Shown here one piece after another: positions 1-7,866 of a stretch of DNA of 64,000 nt (the first letter of the stretch is position 1; each line of letters opens with the position of its first letter). The stretch covers positions 62,001 to 126,000 of the forward strand of contig NZ_CP047242.1 in the NCBI RefSeq assembly GCF_009856605.1. Direction: 5' to 3'. Origin of the DNA: Trichormus variabilis 0441 (lineage in GTDB: Bacteria > Cyanobacteriota > Cyanobacteriia > Cyanobacteriales > Nostocaceae). The translations under genes were made by a program, and so were the position numbers. The notes under the pieces are model-generated. The model was not told the DNA's origin and did not search any database. It was given only the letters and a program-made list of their open reading frames with translations.

Positions 1-1
1 T

Positions 2-889
2 ACAGCCGGAACTTATCCATGTTGCGATCGCTTTGCCTCTATCACCCCTATTCCTAGATATCTGAGTCAGCAAAATACATCTGGCTATCTTGCAGATTTA
101 ATGATGACTTGTGCGCTTCAGCTTCATGTAGGAATGCCATCGGGTGATGTAGCTATAGATATTATGGGCAGACTTAAACCATATCTCCCCATTTTGTTGG
201 CTCTGTCTGCTAGTTCACCCTTTTGGTGGGGTCACGATACTAGCTTTGCTTCCTTTCGTCAACGGTTTTTATCATCGATGAGAACTTATGGTATTTGCCC
301 CACTTTTAAAAATTGGCAGGATTTTACTAATTTCTTTGCCACTGCTCAAAATGCAGGGATGTTTGAGATTATCCGCGATATCCATTGGGATTTGCGTCCC
401 CAACCTGATTTCGGAACTCTTGAGGTGAGGGTAATGGATGCTCAACCAACGATCAAAGAATCGATGATGCTGGCGGCTTTTATCCATTCTTTAATTGTGG
501 ATATGTATCATCACAGTCAAGGAAAGCAAACAGAATTTTTGCTAACTCCCCTTCCTTGGTTGATTGAAAGAGAAAACTACTTTCGCGCCTCTCGTTGGGG
601 TTTAGATGCTAATTATATTGAAGATGAACAAGGCAATAGCAGACCTATCAGGAATATAGTTAAAGATATCTTGAATGTACTAGCAGAAACTGCCGATACT
701 TTGGGAAATAGTTCATATCTATTCCAATTAGAAAAAAGATTAGACCAAGGAGCAAGTTATATTCGACAACGGCGAGTGTTTGAAAGTACAGGTTCTGTAA
801 AAGCGGTGGTTGCTTCTTTGGTGAGTGAGTTGGAAGCTGAATTAGCTATTAAGAGCAGACAGGAGGCTGTAGCCTACGGCTGGCTGTAA
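2..889 (+). CDS. Carboxylate-amine ligase, GCS2/YbdK family (5' end outside window)
   Basis: The reading frame is open from base 2, so the N-terminal part lies left of the window; 295 residues are visible. The region CALQLHVGMPSGD, the run LALSASSPFWWGHDT and the stretch WDLRPQPDFGTLEVRVMDAQPT match the conserved core of the GCS2/YbdK ATP-dependent carboxylate-amine ligases, cytosolic enzymes that join glutamate to cysteine or a similar amine. The exact substrate cannot be read from sequence; bacterial YbdK members are weak gamma-glutamyl-cysteine ligases. The last residues (QEAVAYGWL) are encoded by GGCTGTAGCCTACGGC, which looks like a short dispersed cyanobacterial repeat, so the C-terminus may have been changed by repeat insertion. 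No partner gene follows it. Confidence 0.85.
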   Translation, partial: TAGTYPCCDRFASITPIPRYLSQQNTSGYLADLMMTCALQLHVGMPSGDVAIDIMGRLKPYLPILLALSASSPFWWGHDTSFASFRQRFLSSMRTYGICPTFKNWQDFTNFFATAQNAGMFEIIRDIHWDLRPQPDFGTLEVRVMDAQPTIKESMMLAAFIHSLIVDMYHHSQGKQTEFLLTPLPWLIERENYFRASRWGLDANYIEDEQGNSRPIRNIVKDILNVLAETADTLGNSSYLFQLEKRLDQGASYIRQRRVFESTGSVKAVVASLVSELEAELAIKSRQEAVAYGWL

Positions 890-904
890 GGCTCACCAGA
901 AGGT

Positions 905-966
905 CAAGTCGCTTCTCTACGAGACGCTACGCGAACGCTCCAATTCAAAATTCAAAATTCAAAATT
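905..966. repeat. Short dispersed repeats, including a CAAAATT heptamer run
   Basis: Just downstream of the ligase gene lies a short GC-rich, partly self-complementary sequence (CTCTACGAGACGCTACGCG core, 914-932). It is followed by three tandem copies of the heptamer CAAAATT within 942-966. Both types resemble the short repeats scattered through Nostoc-type genomes. No coding signal is seen. Confidence 0.6.
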
Positions 967-1023
967 AAAGACCCCACGGATAAATCCGGGGGCTTGAATT
1001 AATGTTGTTTCACTTCTTTTTTT

Positions 1024-1150
1024 GGCGTTGCTGATTAGTGGGATGATTTTTGTCGGGCTACGCCCCGCTAACGCTAACACGCAAAGGCGCAAAAAATCAA
1101 TATTTTGCTGTGTATAAAAGTCCCAATTCATCCCGCATTTATGCAACGCC
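1024..1150. mobile_element. MITE copy 1 (127 bp, 8-bp target duplication)
   Basis: The element begins GGCGTTGC and ends GCAACGCC. The inverted ends continue after 8 mismatched bases with a second shared block (GGGATGA / TCATCCC). It is flanked on both sides by the identical 8-mer CTTTTTTT (1016-1023 and 1151-1158). The same element occurs inverted at 7492-7641, also with its own 8-bp duplication. It has no transposase, so it is a non-autonomous element moved in trans. An apparent minus-strand reading frame across 952-1257 is this element translated, not a gene. Confidence 0.9.
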
Positions 1151-1178
1151 CTTTTTTTCGCCATAAATAAATTTAGCG

Positions 1179-1216
1179 CGAAGTCAGAGCGCCGGTCTCC
1201 GGCGCTCTGAACTTCG
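1179..1216. repeat. GC-rich palindromic hairpin
   Basis: An 11-bp perfect stem (CAGAGCGCCGG / CCGGCGCTCTG) with loop TCT is extended by CGAAGT / ACTTCG with a one-base bulge. It has the same architecture as the hairpin inside the MITE at 44172-44211 (arms containing AAGT..TGAGCG..GG, small loop TTT), so both probably belong to one family of dispersed palindromes. It sits about 180 bp before the next gene and could also be transcribed as a structured leader. Confidence 0.7.
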
Positions 1217-1396
1217 TAAGAGAGGGGCTTGTATCCTCTTTGTGTTCTGTAAGCCACGCAAGATCATTAACTGGCACAATTATGCCTGACGGTACTATCC
1301 ATCAAGACTTCTAAAAGATATTGTTGGAAGAAAATCTGACAATCGGCGATCTGCGGATAGTCAGTTTTGGGAAAATATTCTTTAGGGAGGTAGAAG

Positions 1397-3022
1397 ATGC
1401 CTCAACTAGCACCGCATATATTTGATATTTTATACCAAAAAGGTGTAGAACACGCATTTGGTATACCTGGGGATTTTGCCTTAACACTATTCGATGCACT
1501 AGCAGACAGCAAGATTGCACCTATTGTCATGACGCACGAACCCTGCGTAGGCTTTGCGGCTGATGCTTACTCCCGAATGCGGGGTTTGGGTTTAGCGGTT
1601 GTTACCTATAGCGTTGGCGGCTTAAATATGGTGAATGCTGTAGCTGGTGCTTATGCCGAGAAGTCTCCGTTGGTCATTTTAAGCGGCGGGCCAGGTGTGC
1701 GAGAACAAAAGGAGCATGACTTGTTACATCATAAGGTGAAAACTTTTGACACACAACGGCGTGTTTATGAAGAAGTCACCCTTTACGCTACAAAGCTAAC
1801 CGATCCAAAAACAGCCGATGCTAAAATTCATCATGCTCTTGACTATGCAACGACATTCAAGCGTCCTGTTTATTTGGAAATTCCCCGTGATCTAGTTTAT
1901 GCGGAGATTACAGAGTCAGAACACTTGCCACCACCAATCAAGCGCACTGATCCAGATACTTTAACGGAAGCCATTGCAGAAACTCTGGAGATGCTCAAGC
2001 GATCGCACTCACCAGTCATTCTTGCTTGTGTTGAAGTTCATCGCTTTGGCTTGCAGGAACAACTTCTAGCTTTGGCAGAAAAACTTGGTGTACCAGTCTG
2101 CTCAACAATGTTAGGAAAATCTGTTTTTCCCGAAAGACATCCGCAATACATCGGTATCTACAATGGTGAGGCTGGGGATTTAAATGTGCAGAAAATCGTT
2201 GAAGAATCAGACTGTGTGCTGATGTTGGGAGTGTTTATGACTGATATCAACCTGGGGATGTTTACCGCTCATCTCAACCCAGGTTTTACAGTGTATGCAA
2301 CTTCAGAACGCCTCGCCATTAAGCATCACGAATACCCCAATGTGAGGTTTGAAGATTACATCACCACCTTGCTTGATAGTCCAGATTTGCCTCATTGGGA
2401 TTCATCCGGCATCTATACTATGAAACCGCGTGTTACGCCATCTGTGGGTAAAATTTCCATGAGTGGACTACTTTATGAACTCAATCAGTTCATTGACAGT
2501 AACACTCTACTAGTGACGGATGTTGGAGATGCCCTATTTGCAGCAGATGATATCCAGACACAGCAAGGCACATCATTCTTATGTCCCGCCTTCTACGCCA
2601 GTATGGGGTTTGGCGTTCCTGGGGTGATTGGCGCACAATTAGCCGACCCATCCCGACGAGCGATCGCTTTGGTTGGCGATGGGGCGTTTCACATGACAGG
2701 AATGGAATTGCTCACAGCGCAACGCTTAAGACTAAACCCGATTGTCATAGTCATTAACAATGGCTCATTTGCTAGCCTCCAGGCAATGGGACATCAAGAA
2801 GCGGCTTTTGTCCAAATACCCACAATGGACTATGCCCAGTTAGCTAACGTTCTTGGTGGTCATGGCTTTGTGATCCACACTAGTACACAGCTACAACAAG
2901 CCTTACAGACAGCGCAAAATAGTAAGACTTTCAGTATTCTTGATGTTCATCTCTCACCTGACGATGTTTCGCCTGCCTTACAAAGATTGAGCGCACTATT
3001 TACCAAATCCCTCAAAGGATAA
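1397..3022 (+). CDS. ThDP-dependent 2-oxo-acid (indolepyruvate/phenylpyruvate-type) decarboxylase
   Basis: This is a 541-residue enzyme with the three-domain pyruvate decarboxylase layout. The activating Glu is E48 (HEPCVGFAADAY), the double histidine that marks decarboxylases is H111-H112 (LLHHK), and the ThDP/Mg motif runs from GDGAFHM (427) to NN (454-455) with the canonical 24-residue spacing. Family knowledge: such enzymes decarboxylate pyruvate, indolepyruvate or phenylpyruvate to the aldehyde. ATG is preceded by a strong AGGGAGG ribosome site. The next gene, 57 bp downstream on the same strand, is a Leu/Phe-type amino-acid dehydrogenase, so the inferred pathway is amino acid to 2-oxo acid to aldehyde, or the reverse supply. 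It resembles the ScyA/ScyB pairing of scytonemin synthesis in gene order, but the HH motif and length favour a decarboxylase over ScyA. Substrate is not determinable here. Confidence 0.85.
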   Translation: MPQLAPHIFDILYQKGVEHAFGIPGDFALTLFDALADSKIAPIVMTHEPCVGFAADAYSRMRGLGLAVVTYSVGGLNMVNAVAGAYAEKSPLVILSGGPGVREQKEHDLLHHKVKTFDTQRRVYEEVTLYATKLTDPKTADAKIHHALDYATTFKRPVYLEIPRDLVYAEITESEHLPPPIKRTDPDTLTEAIAETLEMLKRSHSPVILACVEVHRFGLQEQLLALAEKLGVPVCSTMLGKSVFPERHPQYIGIYNGEAGDLNVQKIVEESDCVLMLGVFMTDINLGMFTAHLNPGFTVYATSERLAIKHHEYPNVRFEDYITTLLDSPDLPHWDSSGIYTMKPRVTPSVGKISMSGLLYELNQFIDSNTLLVTDVGDALFAADDIQTQQGTSFLCPAFYASMGFGVPGVIGAQLADPSRRAIALVGDGAFHMTGMELLTAQRLRLNPIVIVINNGSFASLQAMGHQEAAFVQIPTMDYAQLANVLGGHGFVIHTSTQLQQALQTAQNSKTFSILDVHLSPDDVSPALQRLSALFTKSLKG

Positions 3023-3079
3023 GTAATACCAATTCGTAATTCGAGTTTTGCAGTCTCCAGTCTCCAATCCCTAACCCCA

Positions 3080-4177
3080 ATGGATAATATTTTTCGCTTT
3101 GCTGATGAGCTAGGCCCAGCCAAGATTATTCATATCTACGAAAGAGAAGCTGATCTAAAAGCCATTGTTGTGGTTGATAACATTGATTGTGGCCCTGCGA
3201 TCGGTGGAGTACGTATGGCTACAGATGTGACTACAGAAGAAGTTTTTCGATTGGCACGAGCTATGACTTTAAAAAATGCTGCTGCTGACTTACCCCACGG
3301 CGGCGGTAAATCTGCAATCTTAGCCGACCCGAAACAACCTTTAGCAGATAAGGAACGCTTGGTACGTACCTTTGCTCGTGCTATCAGGGATGTGACTGAG
3401 TATATCCCTGGCCCCGATATGGGAACAGATGAACAGTGTATGGCTTGGATCAAAGAAGAGATTGGTCGTGCTGTAGGACTACCAAAAGCAATAGGGGGTA
3501 TCCCCTTGGATGAAATTGGTGCTACTGGTTTTGGCCTAAGTATCTGTGCAGAGATAGCTAGCAAGTTTTGTCACCTCAATTTAGAAGGCGCACGTATTGT
3601 CATTCAAGGTTTCGGTTCTGTTGGGAAAAACGCTGCTCGCTTTTTAACGGCTAAAGGAGCGTTACTTATAGGAGCCGCAGATTCTCAAGGAACTCTCTTT
3701 AATCCTCTGGGAATCGATGTTAAGCAGTTAATCAAACTAAAAAATTCTGGTAAGAGTGTGATTAGTTATCCACAGGGAGACAAACTAGATCGGGACGCAG
3801 TTATTGACATCGAGTGCGATATTTGGATACCAGCAGCCAGACCCGATATTATCCATGCTGATAATGTTGACCGCCTGAAAACTCAGCTTGTGATCTCAGG
3901 TGCTAATATCCCGTTTACCGAAGCAGCAGAAAGGATATGTCATGAACGAAATATTATTGTAGTACCTGATTTCATCGCCAATGCAGGTGGTGTAATCTGC
4001 GCTGCGGTTGAGTATGATGGCGGAAATCAGACCACAGCCTTTGAAACTATTGCAAAGAAAATTCGCTACAATACGACGCTAGTTTTAGAACAAGTTGCCA
4101 AAACAGGTAAGCTACCACGACAGGCTGCTGTGGAACTTGCCCAGAGACGGATATGTCTTGCTAGACAAGATATTTAA
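3080..4177 (+). CDS. Leu/Phe/Val-type amino-acid dehydrogenase (ScyB-like)
   Basis: This 365-residue enzyme belongs to the Glu/Leu/Phe/Val dehydrogenase family, which performs NAD(P)-dependent oxidative deamination of amino acids. Visible are the catalytic lysine K77 in PHGGGKSAI, the second active-site lysine K65 (MTLKNA), the catalytic Asp D113 (GPDMGTDE), the Rossmann motif GFGSVG (177-182) and the conserved PDFIANAGGVI near the C-terminus. Length is typical of leucine dehydrogenases. The cyanobacterial relative ScyB acts on tryptophan in scytonemin synthesis. Here the partner upstream is a ThDP decarboxylase, so an aromatic or branched amino acid is the likely substrate. No good Shine-Dalgarno is seen before the ATG. 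Confidence 0.88.
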   Translation: MDNIFRFADELGPAKIIHIYEREADLKAIVVVDNIDCGPAIGGVRMATDVTTEEVFRLARAMTLKNAAADLPHGGGKSAILADPKQPLADKERLVRTFARAIRDVTEYIPGPDMGTDEQCMAWIKEEIGRAVGLPKAIGGIPLDEIGATGFGLSICAEIASKFCHLNLEGARIVIQGFGSVGKNAARFLTAKGALLIGAADSQGTLFNPLGIDVKQLIKLKNSGKSVISYPQGDKLDRDAVIDIECDIWIPAARPDIIHADNVDRLKTQLVISGANIPFTEAAERICHERNIIVVPDFIANAGGVICAAVEYDGGNQTTAFETIAKKIRYNTTLVLEQVAKTGKLPRQAAVELAQRRICLARQDI

Positions 4178-4275
4178 AATATAGCTAAACAGTGCTACTT
4201 GATGTGCTTTTTTATAAGATTGATCAGATTCTCTATCCCTTTGTAACCTGTTTCTATACAAGCGTTTGTCAACTC

Positions 4276-4295
4276 TCCTCACATTTTGTTGATAA
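4276..4295. repeat. 20-bp sequence shared with 9529-9548
   Basis: TCCTCACATTTTGTTGATAA is identical to a copy ahead of the PRC-barrel gene. Here it lies between the dehydrogenase and a decayed peptidase gene. It may be a promoter or regulator site, or a residue of duplicated upstream DNA. Function is unknown. Confidence 0.5.
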
Positions 4296-4398
4296 TCTGA
4301 ATAAAAAGGATAATCTTGCTATTGCAGAATCCCTAGCTGTGGCACTACGCCAAAATAAAAAATAGTTTTTCCTTCCCCTTTCACTCTGGTTTTCAGGT

Positions 4399-4726
4399 GT
4401 GATGCTAATAATATGCGACACAGTTTGGCCTCTAGGAACTCTGGAAAAAATGCCCCTCACCCAAAGACAGATGAAGATGTACGGCCCTGGTATCTACGAT
4501 ATGAAGGCTGGATCGGTGTTGAGTATTTTTGCAATTGAGGCAATTCTAGCTCACGAACTCACGCCGCAAGTTGCACCAATTATCTTGATTAATTCTGATG
4601 AAGAAATTGGTAGCTATGAATCCACACCCCACATTCGCCGCCTAGCAAAGCAATCACGTTTTTGTGATCGAACCTTCTTTAGAAAACCAGGGAAAACTCA
4701 AAACCGTGCGTAAGGGCGTGGGTTAA
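4399..4726 (+). pseudogene. Remnant of an M20-family (carboxypeptidase G2-like) metallopeptidase
   Basis: The first frame reads CDTVWPLGTLEK, then YGPGIYDMKAGSV and INSDEEIGSYES, the hallmark run of M20 glutamate carboxypeptidases (metal-binding Asp, the GPG-hinge region and the catalytic DEE). After AKQSR a frameshift occurs. The continuation VFVIEPSLENQGKLKTVRKGVG is in another frame and stops at 4724-4726. The N-terminus and the histidine of the HCDT motif are missing, and everything after about one third of the enzyme is gone. It is therefore a decayed, non-functional fragment. Confidence 0.75.
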
Positions 4727-4748
4727 TGCACCTCATTTGATTAAAAAG

Positions 4749-5153
4749 CTATAACAAAGCTTCAAAATCATTGAGTAGGCTTGGAATGCCAGCAATACCT
4801 AAACTTGCAGCATTTAAAATGCTACCGAAGAAACTAACTATCTTGGTAAAAAAATTGATAGATTCATTAATATCATTAATCTTATTAATAGCATTTTCAA
4901 GTTTTTGTGTAACTCTCTTAATTCGAGTTTGATGTGATGTAAGTGCTTGTGTAATTCCTTGAAAAACTTTAATAGTTAAATCATTAAAGTTTCTCCGAAG
5001 TGGCTCTTCAAATTGTTGACCTATTTTTATATATTCATCTTCAGTTATTTTACCTGCTACCAACAATTTATTGCGTTTTGTTAAAGACAAAAAAACAATT
5101 TCATTTATCAATGTTCGACATAGCTCAAAATCAGTAACATCTGGCTTAGACAT
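4749..5153 (-). CDS. Hypothetical helical protein, paralogue of the upstream gene
   Basis: The 134-residue product is not recognised. It is mainly charged helix, with a coiled-coil-like stretch around residues 75-95 and a hydrophobic C-terminal third (FFTKIVSFFGSILNAASLG). It aligns end to end with the 142-residue product at 5269-5697: both start with an Asp-Phe, then L..E...L...R.KLL, a short acidic turn (ITEDEY / IPEEEF), E.PL.R, and end with NFFTKIVSFFGSI / TTFFDTIV. The two genes and the lipoprotein gene upstream lie on the same strand and may form one transcription unit, with gaps of 115 and 186 bp. An RBS-like AAGGAAGGAAT lies 9-10 bases before ATG. Confidence 0.7.
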   Translation of the reverse strand: MSKPDVTDFELCRTLINEIVFLSLTKRNKLLVAGKITEDEYIKIGQQFEEPLRRNFNDLTIKVFQGITQALTSHQTRIKRVTQKLENAINKINDINESINFFTKIVSFFGSILNAASLGIAGIPSLLNDFEALL

Positions 5154-5268
5154 CTTTTATTCCTTCCTTTGCAAGAAACTAACATTATCTATCCAATAAC
5201 TAAATTTTTCTGCTAATTGCAAAAATAATTTTCATGCTATTGATTTCATTTCTCTCCAAATTGACAAG

Positions 5269-5697
5269 TTAATATTGATTGCAGATATATTTTATATCGC
5301 TAAGTATTGTACTTGTATCTGGATAGATATTTTGGTTACATACAATAGTATCAAAAAAAGTTGTTAAATTATTGAGTTTACTAATTAAAATATGAGGATT
5401 TTCATGATTTTGTAGAGCAGATTTAAGTTCATTACATACTGACTCAAATTCTTGCTGACAACTTGTTACTGGAGTCAATAGTTCTTGATTGATTATAATT
5501 GCCATTTTATCAGCAATTCTACAAAGTGGAATTTCAACTTCCTCAAAAATTTTATTAAATTCTTCTTCTGGAATTATTTCTTGATATAAAAGTTTTTCCC
5601 TTGTTGTTCTAGCAATAGTAATAACTTCAATTATTAAATTACGAGCAACTTTTAAATTAATGAAATCTTGGTTTCTCATTGTTAAATTCTTGTCCAT
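5269..5697 (-). CDS. Hypothetical helical protein, paralogue of the downstream gene
   Basis: A 142-residue product with no recognised domain, predicted to be almost wholly helical and AT-rich in codon use. It lacks a signal peptide or clear membrane span. It is the paralogue of the product at 4749-5153 (shared pattern described there), which points to an old tandem duplication. A nearby in-frame ATG at residue 7 (MRNQDF) is a possible alternative start. The upstream neighbour is a lipoprotein on the same strand, so an envelope-related role is possible but only inferred. Confidence 0.65.
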   Translation of the reverse strand: MDKNLTMRNQDFINLKVARNLIIEVITIARTTREKLLYQEIIPEEEFNKIFEEVEIPLCRIADKMAIIINQELLTPVTSCQQEFESVCNELKSALQNHENPHILISKLNNLTTFFDTIVCNQNIYPDTSTILSDIKYICNQY

Positions 5698-5883
5698 ATA
5701 TTGAGTGGATAAAATCTGTTCGTTTCTACCGATCTATTTAGATAAAATCGGGTTAAAAATTATTAAAATGTTTACCATGCAAGCATTTTAGCAAATTTAA
5801 TTTTGATAAATTTTTACTTATAAGGCTTTCACCTAATTGAGTTTTAATTACCATAAGAGAATCGCTAGAGCCAGTTGTTTTTA

Positions 5884-6957
5884 CTAATCGAGTTCTTGAA
5901 GCAATGGTTCTATAACTTTCATTTTTTTTACGATAATTGCTTGAACTCTTTGCATGGTTTCGGGTTTAATTTCTTGTATTTGTATTTTCTCTAGTGTTTT
6001 AGATTCAGATGGTTTGAATAAGTTTTGACAATACTTATCAAATTTTTTACCATCTAAAGGGGTATCTCCATCCTTGGCAAACTCTGTTTTTAGGGATGCG
6101 TGTAAAGATGCTAAATTCCTTAAGATTTCGGTGTATATTTCAGCTTTTTGCCTGTGTTTGCGTACCGAATCCATAGCAATGTTATACTTTTCCTCTAAAT
6201 CTATAAAATCTAGAGGGTTTTTTCTCAAATCGTTCCCCAGTAATGCTATGTATTGACTAAAGTAAATACGAATACTTGTTTCTTCTGAAACTAGTAAACC
6301 ATTGATATAAACTTTATTGGCGATTCCAATTAGTCCACCGGGTTCAGGTTGTCCCTCGACCGCACCTTCACCCCTGATATAAGTCTGGATATCGTTATTT
6401 GTACATAAAATCGCTTGCTTCAAATTATCTCGGCGAATTTTCTTGGTAAATAAGTTAGTAAAAAATTTAGCGATCGAAACTCCTGCTTTCACCTCTGCTT
6501 CTTTGAATAAGGGTTGCGATGCTTCTGTAGAAGATGATGAAATTTTAAGATTGATGAGTGAATTTTCTAGATTATTATAACTTTCATCAAATGAAATAGG
6601 AGTTCCCTTCTTCTGTTCTCCTTTAGCAATAAGAACAAGAGAATTCATATAATTAATCAAAACTTCATTTGCATCTCCTGTTATTGAAGATATTTTCAGG
6701 TAATTATCATCACAATACTTTTCTTCTGATTGTCGTTGAGTAAATAAATTAGGAGAAGCAGGTGTTCCAAAGAATTGGGTAGCTCTAACACATGAGCCAT
6801 ACATATCTTGTGAGATATCACTAGCAGTAATACTTAATTTGTCAACTGCATCTTCCACTTTTTGTAAAGATGGTATGTCACGTCCGCAACTAGATATCAA
6901 AATCCCAACGGATATCAAAGCCAGAGTTTTTTGTAAATTACACAAACATTGTTTCAA
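5884..6957 (-). CDS. Hypothetical lipoprotein with a helical periplasmic domain
   Basis: A 357-residue protein. The N-terminus has positive charges, a hydrophobic stretch and the lipobox ISSC, with the lipidation cysteine at residue 24, so export and anchoring in an envelope membrane are likely. The mature part is helix-rich and charged, with segments such as VEDAVDKLSITASDISQDM and AEIYTEILRNLASLHASLKTE. No known family was recognised. It is the first gene of a possible three-gene minus-strand group with two paralogous small helical proteins. The set has no recognisable enzyme, which makes it a candidate unknown envelope system. Confidence 0.75.
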   Translation of the reverse strand: MKQCLCNLQKTLALISVGILISSCGRDIPSLQKVEDAVDKLSITASDISQDMYGSCVRATQFFGTPASPNLFTQRQSEEKYCDDNYLKISSITGDANEVLINYMNSLVLIAKGEQKKGTPISFDESYNNLENSLINLKISSSSTEASQPLFKEAEVKAGVSIAKFFTNLFTKKIRRDNLKQAILCTNNDIQTYIRGEGAVEGQPEPGGLIGIANKVYINGLLVSEETSIRIYFSQYIALLGNDLRKNPLDFIDLEEKYNIAMDSVRKHRQKAEIYTEILRNLASLHASLKTEFAKDGDTPLDGKKFDKYCQNLFKPSESKTLEKIQIQEIKPETMQRVQAIIVKKMKVIEPLLQELD

Positions 6958-7396
6958 TTAATAACCTCCCCACAGGTTAATCAAAGAGGATGCTTGAACA
7001 CCAGCTTGAACTGGCTTGCTAAACTTTCTACGATTTCTATATATGCTCAATAGTCTTATCTGCTGATTTTTAGCTATTTATGCAGATTTTAGATAAATCA
7101 TCGCTTTTAAGTAATCTGACAGAAATATTTATACATTGGATTTTAGGCTGGATAAGGGTTTCAGGTCGAAATTTGTGTAATTAGTTTAGTCTTACTACTT
7201 ATCTATATCAATCCCTAATTAGCAAAACGTCTTTTACTCTGCCTGTGTTTGGCAACATAATGCGCTTACTTACGTTCAAGGGGCGATTCAAACATTGCCT
7301 ATTTGGGTTCATTTTAGGCAATGTTATGAGCGCAACTGAGCGGAAGAATAGTGCATGAGAGTTTCTATCTCACACGGCTCCTCAGTTGATTGATAC
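6958..7396. other. Intergenic region, one hairpin
   Basis: AT-rich DNA upstream of the lipoprotein gene. The only structure noted is a 9-bp stem CATTGCCTA / TAGGCAATG around 7291-7323 with a 13-base loop. No gene was recognised. Confidence 0.5.
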
Positions 7397-7866
7397 TTGT
7401 CATGTATATCTGATGTAGTTGTAGCTGGCGCTTCACCCTCTGAACCATACAACGGTTCTGTGGTTCTCGAAGAAATTAAACAACAAATTCGGGCGTTGCA
7501 TAAATGCGGGATGAATTGGGACTTTTGTACACAGCAAAATATTGATTCTTTGCGCCTACCCTTCAAGTTCCGCTTGCGGTATGCGTGTTAGCGTTAGCGG
7601 GGCGTAGCCCGACAAAAATCATCCCACGAATCAGCAACGCCCAAATTCGCTGTATCGTCTTGTGTGCATCTGACCCTTACGCAGTGGTGGGAGTCAGTCA
7701 AAGTTTTGGCGTGACTCCGGATTTAATCAGTGGGATAGCTACTAGTACAACTGCGGGTGTAGAACTGGTAGAAAAGCTCACAGGTGTTGTGGCTTTAACT
7801 CTACCAGATCACCAATCTCTACCCAAACTGATGCAGATATTAAAAGCCAAGTTAGCCTTTAACTAA
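7397..7866 (+). pseudogene. Unrecognised gene fragment interrupted by MITE copy 2
   Basis: The coding frame runs ISDVVVAGASPSEPYNG to EIKQQIR, is broken by the MITE at 7492-7641, and resumes as CIVLCASDPYAVVGVSQSFG to the stop at 7864-7866. Removing the MITE and one copy of its 8-bp target duplication restores a single continuous frame across the junction (EIKQQIR-CIVLCASD). There is no proper start: a stop lies just upstream of the TTG at 7397, so the N-terminus was already lost or the gene is truncated. The product family is not recognised. Its end overlaps the convergent psbA stop by 8 bp. Confidence 0.7.
7492..7641. mobile_element. MITE copy 2 (150 bp, 8-bp target duplication)
   Basis: Same element as 1024-1150 but in the opposite orientation, with identical GGCGTTGC / GCAACGCC termini. 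The flanking 8-mer CAAATTCG is present on both sides (7484-7491 and 7642-7649). It carries a 23-bp net internal insertion (around 7557-7580) absent from copy 1. It interrupts a coding frame, and precise excision would restore that frame, so this insertion is comparatively recent. Confidence 0.92.

Noticed and set aside
952..1257. Minus-strand frame of 101 codons
   Set aside because: It spans a MITE, its target copies and a hairpin; the same peptide (LHKCGMNWDF) appears at 7495 because the MITE is repeated.
1397..3022. ScyA (scytonemin) identity
   Set aside because: The HH decarboxylase motif and shorter length favour a 2-oxo-acid decarboxylase, and no other scy gene is present.
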